Assembly (NCBI GenBank): GCA_031553315.1
Contig: JAVBLT010000001.1
Span: 1 to 64,000, forward strand
Origin: JAVBLT01 sp031553315
Lineage (GTDB): Bacteria > Verrucomicrobiota > Kiritimatiellia > RFP12 > DVOR01
Direction: 5' to 3'
Length of the DNA: 64,000 bases
In this document: positions 53,411-61,567 of the stretch, piece after piece
Numbering within the stretch: the first letter of the stretch is position 1
Layout of the letters: every line of letters starts with the position of its first letter
Translations under genes and position numbers: made by a program
The notes under the pieces: model-generated
Seen by the model: the letters and a program-made list of their open reading frames with translations, nothing else
Database searches by the model: none
Told to the model about the DNA's origin: nothing

Positions 53411-53440
53411 ACACCGGATATCTTAGAGGAAGCTAAAGCG

Positions 53441-54409
53441 ATGCAAACACTCGACACCTCCACGTTCACCCAGGCGCTTGAAAAGACCCGCCGCCCCTAT
53501 CAGGCCGATTACTACGCCTTCTACTCCAGCCTCTGGGATGCCGTGACCTTCGACCCCGCCCTCATGCTCATTCCGGTCGACGACCACGTGGCGCACCGCG
53601 GCGACGGAGTCTTCGAAACCTTCAAATGCGTCAACGGCGCCGCCTACCTGCTCGAAGCCCACCTCAGCCGCTTTCACCGCTCCGCCTCCGGCATCTGCAT
53701 CAGCTTTCCCGGCGGCAAAGCCGCCATCCGCGAAAAAGTGATCGCCGTGATGAAAGCCGCCGGAAAAGCCGATTGCTCCGTGCGCCTGCTCCTCTCCCGC
53801 GGCCCCGGCAGCTTCGGGGCAGACCCCGCCTCCGCCATCGGAGCCGTGCTCTACATCGCCGTCTACGCCCTGGGCAAGCCCTTCATGGTCAAACACCCCG
53901 AAGGCGCCCGCGCCTGCCGGAGCCGCATCCCCCAGAAACACGCCGACTTCGCAACCATCAAAACCTGCAACTACCTCCCCAACGCCCTCATGAAAGAAGA
54001 AGCCCGCCTGCTGGATGTAGACTTCACCGTGGGCTTCGACGACAACGGCTTTATGACCGAAGGCGCGGTCGAAAACGTCGGCATCGTCTCCAAAACCGGT
54101 CGCCTCACCTTCCCCCCGCTCGACACCATTCTCCCCGGCACCACCATGCTCAGAGCCGCCGACCTCGCCCGGAGCCTCGAGGAAAAAGGCCTCATCAGCG
54201 GCGTGACCTTCCAGCAGATCACCTATAAAGACATGCTCGAAGCCCGCGAAATCCTCATCGTCGGCACCACCCTCAACGCCGTCGCCGTCGTCCAATTCGA
54301 AGGCAGAACCGTCGGCACAGGCACCCCGGGCCCCGTTTGGGAAGCCCTCAACAGCCTCCTCGTTTGCGACATCGAAAGCAATCCCGCCCTCCGCACCCCC
54401 TTTATGTGA
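53441..54409 (+). CDS. Class IV PLP aminotransferase (BCAT / aminodeoxychorismate lyase-like)
   Basis: 322 aa from ATG 53441 behind AGAGGA. VAHRGDGVFETFKCVNGAAY and LEAHLSRFHRSA open the fold-type IV domain; IKTCNYLPNALMKEEA carries the PLP lysine, and DNGFMTEGAVENVGIV with PPLDTILPGTTM the Glu and phosphate-binding loop. The family includes branched-chain aminotransferase, D-amino acid aminotransferase and PabC; sequence alone does not decide, though length favours a BCAT-like enzyme. A PTS IIA gene follows at 20 bp. Confidence 0.85.
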   Translation: MQTLDTSTFTQALEKTRRPYQADYYAFYSSLWDAVTFDPALMLIPVDDHVAHRGDGVFETFKCVNGAAYLLEAHLSRFHRSASGICISFPGGKAAIREKVIAVMKAAGKADCSVRLLLSRGPGSFGADPASAIGAVLYIAVYALGKPFMVKHPEGARACRSRIPQKHADFATIKTCNYLPNALMKEEARLLDVDFTVGFDDNGFMTEGAVENVGIVSKTGRLTFPPLDTILPGTTMLRAADLARSLEEKGLISGVTFQQITYKDMLEAREILIVGTTLNAVAVVQFEGRTVGTGTPGPVWEALNSLLVCDIESNPALRTPFM

Positions 54410-54429
54410 TTGAAAGAAAAGGTTTCCCC

Positions 54430-54885
54430 ATGAAATCATACAACACCATGCTTGAAGACGCCGTCGTCGTCAGCGACCTCAAAGCCACCGACATGTTTGG
54501 CGCCATCGCCGAATTGACCGATGCCCTCGTTGAAAACGGCAAGCTCTCCACCGAAAGCCGCGAAGCCGCCCAGCAAGCCGTCGTCCGCCGCGAAATGAGC
54601 GCAACCACCGTCATGACCGACGAAATCGCCCTGCCCCACGGCCGCACCGACGCCGTCGACACCCTCATCTGCGCCGTCGGCGTCAGCAAACAAGGCTTCA
54701 ACGGCGAAGCCCCCGATGAAAAGCTCACCCGCATCGTCGTCATGCTCCTCATCCCCCCCAATTCAGGCGTCGGCTACATCCAGTTTCTCGCCAACCTCAG
54801 CCGCGTGCTCATGGAACCGCGCAACCGCGAAACCATCGTCAGCGCACCCACCCGCGAAGCCGTCCTCACCGCAATGACCGTCTAG
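54430..54885 (+). CDS. PTS EIIA component (fructose/nitrogen type)
   Basis: 151 aa, single EIIA type-2 domain. ALTDALVENGKLSTE, REMSATTVMTDEIALPHGRT (phosphorylated His in LPHGR) and FLANLSRVLMEPRNRE are conserved. With no membrane component nearby it resembles PtsN-like regulatory IIA proteins rather than a sugar transporter subunit. Its partner phosphotransfer proteins are not in the window. Confidence 0.86.
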   Translation: MKSYNTMLEDAVVVSDLKATDMFGAIAELTDALVENGKLSTESREAAQQAVVRREMSATTVMTDEIALPHGRTDAVDTLICAVGVSKQGFNGEAPDEKLTRIVVMLLIPPNSGVGYIQFLANLSRVLMEPRNRETIVSAPTREAVLTAMTV

Positions 54886-54898
54886 CAAGGATAGCCCC

Positions 54899-57800
54899 AT
54901 GTTCAAGCCCGTCTCAAACAAGCCCGACTTCCCCGCCAACGAAGAAGCCATCCTCGCCCAGTGGCAGGAAGAACAAACCTTCAAACAAAGCCTTGAACAG
55001 CGCAAAGACGCCCCCCCCTTCGTCTTCTACGACGGCCCCCCCTTCGCCACCGGCCTCCCCCACTACGGCCACCTCCTCGCCGGCACCATCAAAGACATCG
55101 TCCCCCGCTACCAGACCATGCGCGGCCGCTACGTGGAGCGCCGCTTCGGCTGGGATTGCCACGGCCTGCCCATCGAAGCCCTCGCCCAAGAAGCCCTCGG
55201 CGTGAGCGGAGCCTACGAAATCCGCAACCTCGGCATCGCCGCCTTCAACGAACAATGCCGATCCATGGTCCAGCGCTACGTCGCCGAATGGGAAAAAACC
55301 GTCACCCGCATGGGGCGGTGGGTCGACTTCGAAAACGACTACAAAACCATGGATCCCACCTTCATGGAAACCATCTGGTGGGTCTTCAAACGCATCTTCG
55401 ACCAGGGCCGCGTCTACAAATCCCACCGCATCATGCCCTACAGCTGGAAACTCTCCACCCCCCTCTCCAACTTCGAAGCCGGCAACAATTATAAAGACGT
55501 CCAAGACCCCGCCGTCACCGTCCGCTGCCGCCTCAAAGCCCCCGACCCCGCCTGGGGCGAAGAAACCCACCTCCTCATCTGGACCACCACCCCCTGGACC
55601 CTCCTCACCAACTTCGCCATCTGCGCCGGCCCCGACATCGACTACGTCGCCCTTCGCGACCTCAAAGAAAGCCGCACCTACATCCTCGCCCAGGCCCGCG
55701 TGTGCGCCTACTACAAAAACCCCGAAGAATACCAGATCCTCCAGACCTTCAAAGGCAGCCGCCTCAAAAGCCTCGCCTACGAACCCATCTTCCCCTGCTA
55801 CGCCGGCAAACCCAACGCCTTCGTCGTCGCCACCGACGACTACGTCACCACCACCGACGGCACCGGCCTCGTCCACAACTCCCCCGCCTACGGCGAAGAC
55901 GACTTCCGCGTCTGCCAAGCCCTCGGCATCACCCTCGAAGACCCCATGGACGAATCCTGCGCCTTCACCGCCCCCGCCCCCGAAGAATACCGCGGCCGCT
56001 TCTGCAAAGACTGCGACAAAGACATCATCAAAGCCCTCAAAGCCACCGGCAAACTCGTCCACCAAACCACCATCGTCCACTCCTACCCCTTCTGCGACCG
56101 CACCGACACCCCCCTCATCTACCGCGCCATCGACGCCTGGTACATCCGCATCGAAGACATCCGCCACCGCCTCCTCGCCGCCAACGCCACCACCCGCTGG
56201 ATGCCCGAATACGTCGGCGAAAAACGCTTCGAAAACTGGCTCAAAGACGCCAAAGACTGGAACATCTCCCGCAACCGCTTCTGGGGCTCCTGCATCCCCA
56301 TCTGGGTCAACGAAACCGACCCCACCGACCTCATCTGCATCGGCTCCATCGCCGAGCTCGAAACCCTCAGCGGCCAAAAAGTCACCGACCTGCACAAACA
56401 CAACATCGACCCCATCCTCATCCAAAAAGACGGCAAAACCTACCGCCGCACCCCCGAAGTCCTCGATTGCTGGTTCGAATCCGGCGCCATGCCCTACGCC
56501 CAGCGCCACTACCCCTTCAGCGGCACCGGCACAGAAGCCGACTTCTTCCCCGCCCACTTCATCGCCGAAGGCCTCGACCAGACCCGCGGCTGGTTCTACA
56601 CCCTCCTCGTGCTCGGCACCCTCCTCTTCGACCAATCCCCCTACCGCAACGTCGTCGTCAACGGCCTCATCCTCGCCGAAGACGGCAAAAAAATGAGCAA
56701 ACGCCTCAAAAACTACCCCGACCCCATCCACGTCATCAACACCTACGGCGCCGACGCCCTCCGCCTCTACATGGTCCACTCCCCCGTCGTCCGAGCCGAA
56801 AACCTCCGCTTCAGCGAAAGCGGCGTCAAACAGCTCCTCCGCGACCTCCTCATCCCCTGGTGGAACGCCTACAGCTTCTTCGTCACCTACGCCAACGTCG
56901 ACGGCTTCGAAGAACCCCAAGTCACCGTCCCCGACAGCCCCAACGACCTCGACCGCTGGATCGTCAGCTCCATCGAAACCCTCATCCAAGACGTCACCGC
57001 CGCCATGGATTCCTACGACCTCCAGCGCGCCGTCCGCCCCTTCGTCGCCTGCGTCGAAGACCTCACCAACTGGTACATCCGCCGCTCCCGCCGCCGCTTC
57101 TGGAAAACCAAAGACGACGCCGACAAACGCCACGCCTACCGCACCCTCCGCTACATCCTCGTACAGCTCGCCAAAGTCGCCGCCCCCTTCACCCCCTTCA
57201 TCAGCGACACCATCTACCGCAACCTCAAAGGCCCCGGCGATCCCCCCTCCGTCCACCACAGCCCCTTCCCCACCCCCAACGCCGCCGCCCGCGACCGCGA
57301 CCTCGAAACCCGCATGGCCCTCGTCCAGCAAGTCGTCAAACAAGGCCGCCAGCTCCGCACCGAAAACGACCTCAAAACCCGCCAGCCCCTCCCCGCCCTA
57401 CACATCGTCAGCGCCAACCCCGAAATCCGCCGCATGCTCACCGGCTTCGAAGCCACCATCTGCGAAGAGCTCAACGTCAAAGAAATCCGCTACGGCGCCG
57501 ACGAAACCACCCTCGCCACCCTCACCGTAAAGGCCGACTTCCGCAAACTCGGCCCCCGCTTCGGCGCCAACATGAAACACATCGCCGAGCTCATCACCCG
57601 CCTCACCCAGCAGCAAGCCTCCCACCTCGCCGCCGGCGCCCCCATCGACCTCACCCTCGACGGCGAACCCATCACCCTCACCGCCGCCGACATCACCCTC
57701 CAGCGCACCCCCCACCACGGCCTCGTCGTCTCCACCGGCGGCGACCTCCTCACCGCCCTCGAGACCGACCTCACCCCCGCCCTCATCCACGAAGGCCTCG

Positions 57801-58039
57801 CCCGCGAAACCGTCAGCCGCATCCAAGCCCTCCGCAAAGACGCCGACCTCGCCGTCACCCAGCGCATCGCCCTCACCCTCCAGACCGACCCCGAGCTCCA
57901 GACCGCCCTCCAAACCTGGCGCGCCTACCTCCTCGAAGAAACCCAGGCCGACACCCTCCTCTTCGCCCCCACCGAAGCCCCCCCCCTCGACATCAACGGC
58001 CACCCCTGCGCCATCCAAATCGACCCCATCGCCGGGTAA
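54899..58039 (+). CDS. ileS: Isoleucyl-tRNA synthetase (long, type-2-like)
   Basis: 1046 aa class I synthetase. FYDGPPFATGLPHYGHLLAG holds the HIGH motif as HYGH (55-58), RRFGWDCHGLPIEALAQEAL follows, the editing domain has TTTPWTLLTNFAICAGPD, and KKMSKRLKNYPDP (about 597-609) is the KMSKS loop. The ATGLPHYGH signature and the length fit the eukaryote-like IleS2 group, which in characterised cases is less sensitive to mupirocin; that phenotype is not shown here. Starts 13 bp after the IIA gene. Confidence 0.95.
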   Translation: MFKPVSNKPDFPANEEAILAQWQEEQTFKQSLEQRKDAPPFVFYDGPPFATGLPHYGHLLAGTIKDIVPRYQTMRGRYVERRFGWDCHGLPIEALAQEALGVSGAYEIRNLGIAAFNEQCRSMVQRYVAEWEKTVTRMGRWVDFENDYKTMDPTFMETIWWVFKRIFDQGRVYKSHRIMPYSWKLSTPLSNFEAGNNYKDVQDPAVTVRCRLKAPDPAWGEETHLLIWTTTPWTLLTNFAICAGPDIDYVALRDLKESRTYILAQARVCAYYKNPEEYQILQTFKGSRLKSLAYEPIFPCYAGKPNAFVVATDDYVTTTDGTGLVHNSPAYGEDDFRVCQALGITLEDPMDESCAFTAPAPEEYRGRFCKDCDKDIIKALKATGKLVHQTTIVHSYPFCDRTDTPLIYRAIDAWYIRIEDIRHRLLAANATTRWMPEYVGEKRFENWLKDAKDWNISRNRFWGSCIPIWVNETDPTDLICIGSIAELETLSGQKVTDLHKHNIDPILIQKDGKTYRRTPEVLDCWFESGAMPYAQRHYPFSGTGTEADFFPAHFIAEGLDQTRGWFYTLLVLGTLLFDQSPYRNVVVNGLILAEDGKKMSKRLKNYPDPIHVINTYGADALRLYMVHSPVVRAENLRFSESGVKQLLRDLLIPWWNAYSFFVTYANVDGFEEPQVTVPDSPNDLDRWIVSSIETLIQDVTAAMDSYDLQRAVRPFVACVEDLTNWYIRRSRRRFWKTKDDADKRHAYRTLRYILVQLAKVAAPFTPFISDTIYRNLKGPGDPPSVHHSPFPTPNAAARDRDLETRMALVQQVVKQGRQLRTENDLKTRQPLPALHIVSANPEIRRMLTGFEATICEELNVKEIRYGADETTLATLTVKADFRKLGPRFGANMKHIAELITRLTQQQASHLAAGAPIDLTLDGEPITLTAADITLQRTPHHGLVVSTGGDLLTALETDLTPALIHEGLARETVSRIQALRKDADLAVTQRIALTLQTDPELQTALQTWRAYLLEETQADTLLFAPTEAPPLDINGHPCAIQIDPIAG

Positions 58040-58099
58040 TCCGCTCCAAACAGAAAAGTGGTTTTGTGATATTCTGGTGCGAAATGAAAGGGTTTCTCC

Positions 58100-58344
58100 A
58101 TGCCGGAATGCAAAAACCGTAAATGCGGACGCCTCATCAAAAGTGAATTCACACGAGGAAAGCAACCGTATCACTGCTTGGAATCCGGTTATCATTTTGT
58201 TGCCGGCGAGGCCGGACCCATGAAAAAATCGCGGCTCGAAAAGCGATGTGCGTGTTGCTTTACACGCAGGGCAAAGCCTCCTTCACCATGATTGCCAAAC
58301 GCTTTGATATGCGGCAAAAACAAGCACTTGCCATCTGTAGGTGA
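58100..58344 (+). pseudogene. Transposase N-terminal scrap (IS1 InsA-like zinc ribbon), frameshifted
   Basis: MPECKNRKCGRLIKSEFTRG and KQPYHCLESGYHFVAGEAG look like the zinc-ribbon start of an IS1-type InsA protein, with the fourth Cys changed to Ser. At AAAA near 58241 the matching sequence moves to the -1 frame (AMCVLLYTQGKASFTMIAKR), as expected for the helix-turn-helix that follows, and stops at 58344. The DDE domain is absent. A decayed fragment is likeliest; an ancestral programmed -1 shift is possible. Confidence 0.6.
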
Positions 58345-58390
58345 AAACTCTCAAATTTACCCAAATCCGGCATGGAAAGATATGGGGCCT

Positions 58391-58430
58391 GAAAAAGAAA
58401 AAGTCGCTATTGCTTTCACAATAACGACTT
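58391..58430 (-). terminator. Terminator for tmRNA
   Basis: On the minus strand AAGTCGTTATTG pairs with CAATAGCGACTT (one mismatch) and is followed by TTTTTCTTTTTC, 14 bp beyond the tmRNA 3' end. Confidence 0.85.
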
Positions 58431-58443
58431 ATCATTTTGAGAT

Positions 58444-58798
58444 TGGTGGAGGCGGGGGGAGTTGAACCCCCGTCCGAAACAGCGTTATTCCAGCCTCTAC
58501 GTGCGTGTTTCACCTTCAGTTCTCGCCGCGGGGAATGCCGGTGAACGGGCTCACCCCGCGGCCAGAAGCCACGATTCGTCAAGACTCGGACGCCCGGCTA
58601 CCCGGCCTCCGGCAGGATCTGCTAGTCGTCGCGTTCCCGCTCAGCAGACATCGGCGGTTCAGCGTCGGGGCCTAATTAGGCCGCGAGGGCGAAGTTATCG
58701 TTCGCAGTTGTGTTGTTGATGGATGTTTTACGGGGCCAACCATCATCCCCGGCACGCAACCAAAACTCCGACATGCCCCGTCGAAACCGGTCGCCCCC
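58444..58798 (-). ncRNA. ssrA: Transfer-messenger RNA (tmRNA)
   Basis: 355 nt. The 5' end GGGGGCG pairs with the 3' CGCCTCC before ACCA, and GGGTTCAACTCCCCCC is the T arm, forming the tRNA-Ala-like domain. The internal frame GCGAACGATAACTTCGCC and on encodes the tag ANDNFALAA followed by TAA, ending in the LAA degradation signal. Works with SmpB (22250-22726) to rescue stalled ribosomes. Confidence 0.96.
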
Positions 58799-58817
58799 TT
58801 AAATAAGGAACGGCGTC

Positions 58818-58846
58818 ACTCTATCACATCTGGCGCGCTTGGGCAA
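58818..58846 (-). promoter_or_regulatory. Promoter for tmRNA
   Basis: On the minus strand TTGCCC (58841-58846) and TAGAGT (58818-58823) are 17 bp apart. It is back-to-back with the htpG promoter. Confidence 0.65.
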
Positions 58847-58860
58847 GCCCAAAGCAACGG

Positions 58861-58889
58861 TTGACCTTTCGGGGCGGGCGTGGTATCAT
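58861..58889 (+). promoter_or_regulatory. Promoter for htpG
   Basis: TTGACC at 58861-58866 and TATCAT at 58884-58889, 17-bp spacing, 44 bp before the ATG. No CIRCE or sigma-32-like box is seen. Confidence 0.68.
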
Positions 58890-58932
58890 TTTTCCCATTA
58901 TTTTTCAGCCCGATACCGATAGGAGAAAAACC

Positions 58933-60801
58933 ATGGCTCAAACACACGAATTCAAAGCGGAAATCAAACAGGTCCTCGACCTTGTGATCCATTCTCTTTA
59001 CTCAAAGAAGGAAATCTTCCTCCGTGAACTGATTTCCAACGCCTCCGACGCCATCGACCGCGCGCAGTATCTCGGCCTCACGGAGGCGGAGGTGGTGGCG
59101 GATAATCCGGTCTGGGGGATCTCGCTCATCGCCGATAAAACGGCTCGCACGCTGACCGTCGCCGATAATGGCATCGGGATGACGCCGGAGGAATTGGAGG
59201 ATTCGCTCGGCACCATCGCCAAGTCGGGCACGAAGGCTTTCATGGAGGCGCTCAAGGGCAAGGACGGCGCCAATGCGCCTGAGCTTATCGGTCAATTCGG
59301 CGTGGGTTTTTACGCGGCGTTTATGGTCGCCGATTCCGTCACCGTGGAAACGCTTCGCCGCGGCAAGGGCCAGAAGGCCGTGCGCTGGTTCTCCACGGGC
59401 GACGGCACTTATTCCATCGACGACGGCTCGCAGGCAACCCCCGGCACGACCATCACGCTGCACCTGCGCGAAGAGATGGACAATTTCACTGCGGAGTGGA
59501 CGCTCAAGGATCTTGTGAAGCGCTACTCCGATTTCATCGCCTACCCCATTCTTCTCGGCCAGGACGGCAAGCCGCCCGCCGCCGACGCTCAGCCGATCAA
59601 CACCATGCGCGCCATCTGGAAGCGCTCCAAGAGCGAAATCACCCCCGAAGAATACACTACCTTCTACAAGCACATCGCCCATGAGGTGAAAGACCCGCTC
59701 AAGGTGTTGCACATTTCGGCCGAAGGCGTGCTCGAATACAAGGCCATTCTTTTCATTCCGCAGGACGGCGGCATGGATCTGATGATGCCCGGCCCCAGGC
59801 GCGGCATCAACCTCTATGTGAAAAACGTGTTTATCGGCAACGACTTCGAGGAGCTCATGCCCTCTTACCTGCGCTTCATCAAGGGCGTGGTCGATTCGAG
59901 CGACCTCCCGCTCAACGTCTCGCGCGAAATGCTCCAAGACGACCTCGTGATCCGCAAGATCCGCACCGATCTCACCAACCGCGTGCTCAAAGCGCTCGCC
60001 GAAATGGCCAAGGACAAACCCGAGGATTACGCCGCCTTCTACAAAGCCCTCGGCGCCATCCTCAAAGAAGGCCTCCACGCCGACTGGGAAAACAAGGACA
60101 AGCTCAAGGAGCTCCTCCGCTACCCCTCCATGAAAACCGAAAGCGGCGAACCCATCAGCCTCAAAACCTACCGCGAAGCCATGCCCGAAGGCCAGAAAGC
60201 CATCTACTACATCGTGGCCGATTCCCTCCAGACCGCCCGCCACTCTCCCTACCTCGAAACCTTCCGCAAACGCGGCTTCGACGTGCTCTTCATGGCGGAT
60301 CCCGTGGATGAATGGATCGCCGATTCCCTCGGCGAGTTCGACAAGATTCCCATTCAATCCATCGCCGCCGCCGACCTCGACCTCGGCGAGCCCGAAGCCG
60401 AAAAGGAAGCCGAAAAGAAGGCGCTCGATGAAGCCGCCGACGGTTTCAAGGCGCTCACTGGCGCGATCCAGACCCGCCTCGCGGCCGATGTGAGCGAAGT
60501 CCGCGTCTCCTCCCGCCTGGTGGATTCCCCCTGCATCCTCGTCGCCGCCAAAGACGCGCTCTCCCCCTCCATGGCCCGCATGATGCAGGCCATGGGCCAG
60601 AGCGTGCCCAAACAGCTGCGCGTGCTCGAAATCAACCCCCGGCACCCCCTCCTCGAAAAAATGAAGGCCGCCGCCGCCGCAGGCGAAGACCTCGCCGACG
60701 CAATCGACCTGCTCTACGGCCAGGCCCTCATCGCCGAAGGCTCGGAGCTGCCCGACCCCGGCCGCTTCGTGAAACTCGTCAGCACCCTCATGATGAAATA
60801 A
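58933..60801 (+). CDS. htpG: Hsp90-family chaperone HtpG
   Basis: 622 aa, start at 58933 behind AGGAG. DLVIHSLYSKKEIFLRELIS and NASDAIDRAQYLG form the ATP-binding start of the GHKL domain; TVADNGIGMTPEELEDSLGT and LIGQFGVGFYAAFMVAD complete the nucleotide site. VKNVFIGNDFEELMPSYLRF and GVVDSSDLPLNVSREMLQ mark the middle domain. The dimerisation end is intact. Cytosolic protein folding and stress tolerance. Confidence 0.97.
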   Translation: MAQTHEFKAEIKQVLDLVIHSLYSKKEIFLRELISNASDAIDRAQYLGLTEAEVVADNPVWGISLIADKTARTLTVADNGIGMTPEELEDSLGTIAKSGTKAFMEALKGKDGANAPELIGQFGVGFYAAFMVADSVTVETLRRGKGQKAVRWFSTGDGTYSIDDGSQATPGTTITLHLREEMDNFTAEWTLKDLVKRYSDFIAYPILLGQDGKPPAADAQPINTMRAIWKRSKSEITPEEYTTFYKHIAHEVKDPLKVLHISAEGVLEYKAILFIPQDGGMDLMMPGPRRGINLYVKNVFIGNDFEELMPSYLRFIKGVVDSSDLPLNVSREMLQDDLVIRKIRTDLTNRVLKALAEMAKDKPEDYAAFYKALGAILKEGLHADWENKDKLKELLRYPSMKTESGEPISLKTYREAMPEGQKAIYYIVADSLQTARHSPYLETFRKRGFDVLFMADPVDEWIADSLGEFDKIPIQSIAAADLDLGEPEAEKEAEKKALDEAADGFKALTGAIQTRLAADVSEVRVSSRLVDSPCILVAAKDALSPSMARMMQAMGQSVPKQLRVLEINPRHPLLEKMKAAAAAGEDLADAIDLLYGQALIAEGSELPDPGRFVKLVSTLMMK

Positions 60802-60812
60802 GGGCGTTTCCC

Positions 60813-61361
60813 ATGGCTAAAAACATCCTCATCCTCACCGGCAGCCCCCGCAAGGGCGGCAACACCGACCTGCTGGCCGACGCCTTCGCCAAAGGCGCCG
60901 CCGCCGCAGGCCACACCGTGGCCCGGTTCGATTCGGGCCGCGCCCGAATCGGCGGCTGTGTAGACTGCAAGACCTGTTTCAGCAACGAGGGCAAGGCCTG
61001 TTCGTTTGACGACGACTTCAACGCCCTCGCCCCCCTCATTGCCCAGGCCGATGCGATCGTCTTCGCCGCCCCGCTCTACTTCTTCACCTTTCCCGCCCAG
61101 ATCAAGGCCGCCATCGACAAACTCTACGCCTTCTTCGTAGCCGGAAAACCGCTGAAGATCAAGGAAAGCGCCTTCATCGCCTGCGGCGAGACCGACGACC
61201 CCGCCCACTTCAAAGGCATGGTCGAAACCTACCAAATCATGGCCGGATTCCTCGGCTGGGCCGACAAAGGCCGGATCATCGCAACCGGCGTCCACACGAA
61301 AGGCGACGTGCTCGGCACACCCTTCCTTCAGCAGGCCGAAGCGCTCGGAAGCGCACTTTAA
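60813..61361 (+). CDS. Flavodoxin-fold NAD(P)H-dependent FMN reductase
   Basis: 182 aa. ILILTGSPRKGGNTDLLADA is the FMN phosphate loop of the flavodoxin-like reductase family, and GGCVDCKTCFSNEGKACSFD the CxxCxxC stretch common in iron-sulfur flavoprotein relatives. FAAPLYFFTFPAQIKAAIDK is the second FMN contact. A soluble redox protein; donor and acceptor unknown. It follows htpG by 11 bp. A miniature element lies just after it. Confidence 0.88.
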   Translation: MAKNILILTGSPRKGGNTDLLADAFAKGAAAAGHTVARFDSGRARIGGCVDCKTCFSNEGKACSFDDDFNALAPLIAQADAIVFAAPLYFFTFPAQIKAAIDKLYAFFVAGKPLKIKESAFIACGETDDPAHFKGMVETYQIMAGFLGWADKGRIIATGVHTKGDVLGTPFLQQAEALGSAL

Positions 61362-61371
61362 CGAACGCGCC

Positions 61372-61466
61372 TAGAGCAGGTTTAAATTGAAACTTCGTGA
61401 TTTTTGCCGAATCCTTGAACGCGAGCCGTAGCAGCGTTGCCGAAGTTTCATTTTAAATATGCTCTA
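61372..61466. mobile_element. MITE-like element, copy D (95 bp)
   Basis: Left end TAGAGCAGGTTTAAATTGAA; right end reversed TAGAGCATATTTAAAATGA. Both outer TA dinucleotides are kept. An inner stem GAAACTTCG with CGAAGTTTC encloses CCGTAGCAGCGTTGC, the same core motif as in copies A and B. It lies 10 bp after the flavodoxin stop and does not form the stop codon. Confidence 0.8.
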
Positions 61467-61471
61467 TACAC

Positions 61472-61519
61472 AAAAAAGCACAGATGCGCCCATGATCCGC
61501 ATCTGTGCTTTTCTTTTTT
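61472..61519. terminator. Rho-independent terminator after the flavodoxin gene
   Basis: AAAAGCACAGATGCG (61474-61488) pairs perfectly with CGCATCTGTGCTTTT (61498-61512), then CTTTTTT follows on the plus strand; the A-tract on the left may allow use on both strands. Confidence 0.88.
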
Positions 61520-61567
61520 CCGCCAATCAGGTATCCTTAGTCCGTATCATGTTACAAAGGAGCTATG

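Noticed and set aside
54914..57343. 809-codon minus-strand frame opposite ileS
   Set aside because: Shadow of a highly conserved synthetase; composition is low-complexity and no start signal is visible.
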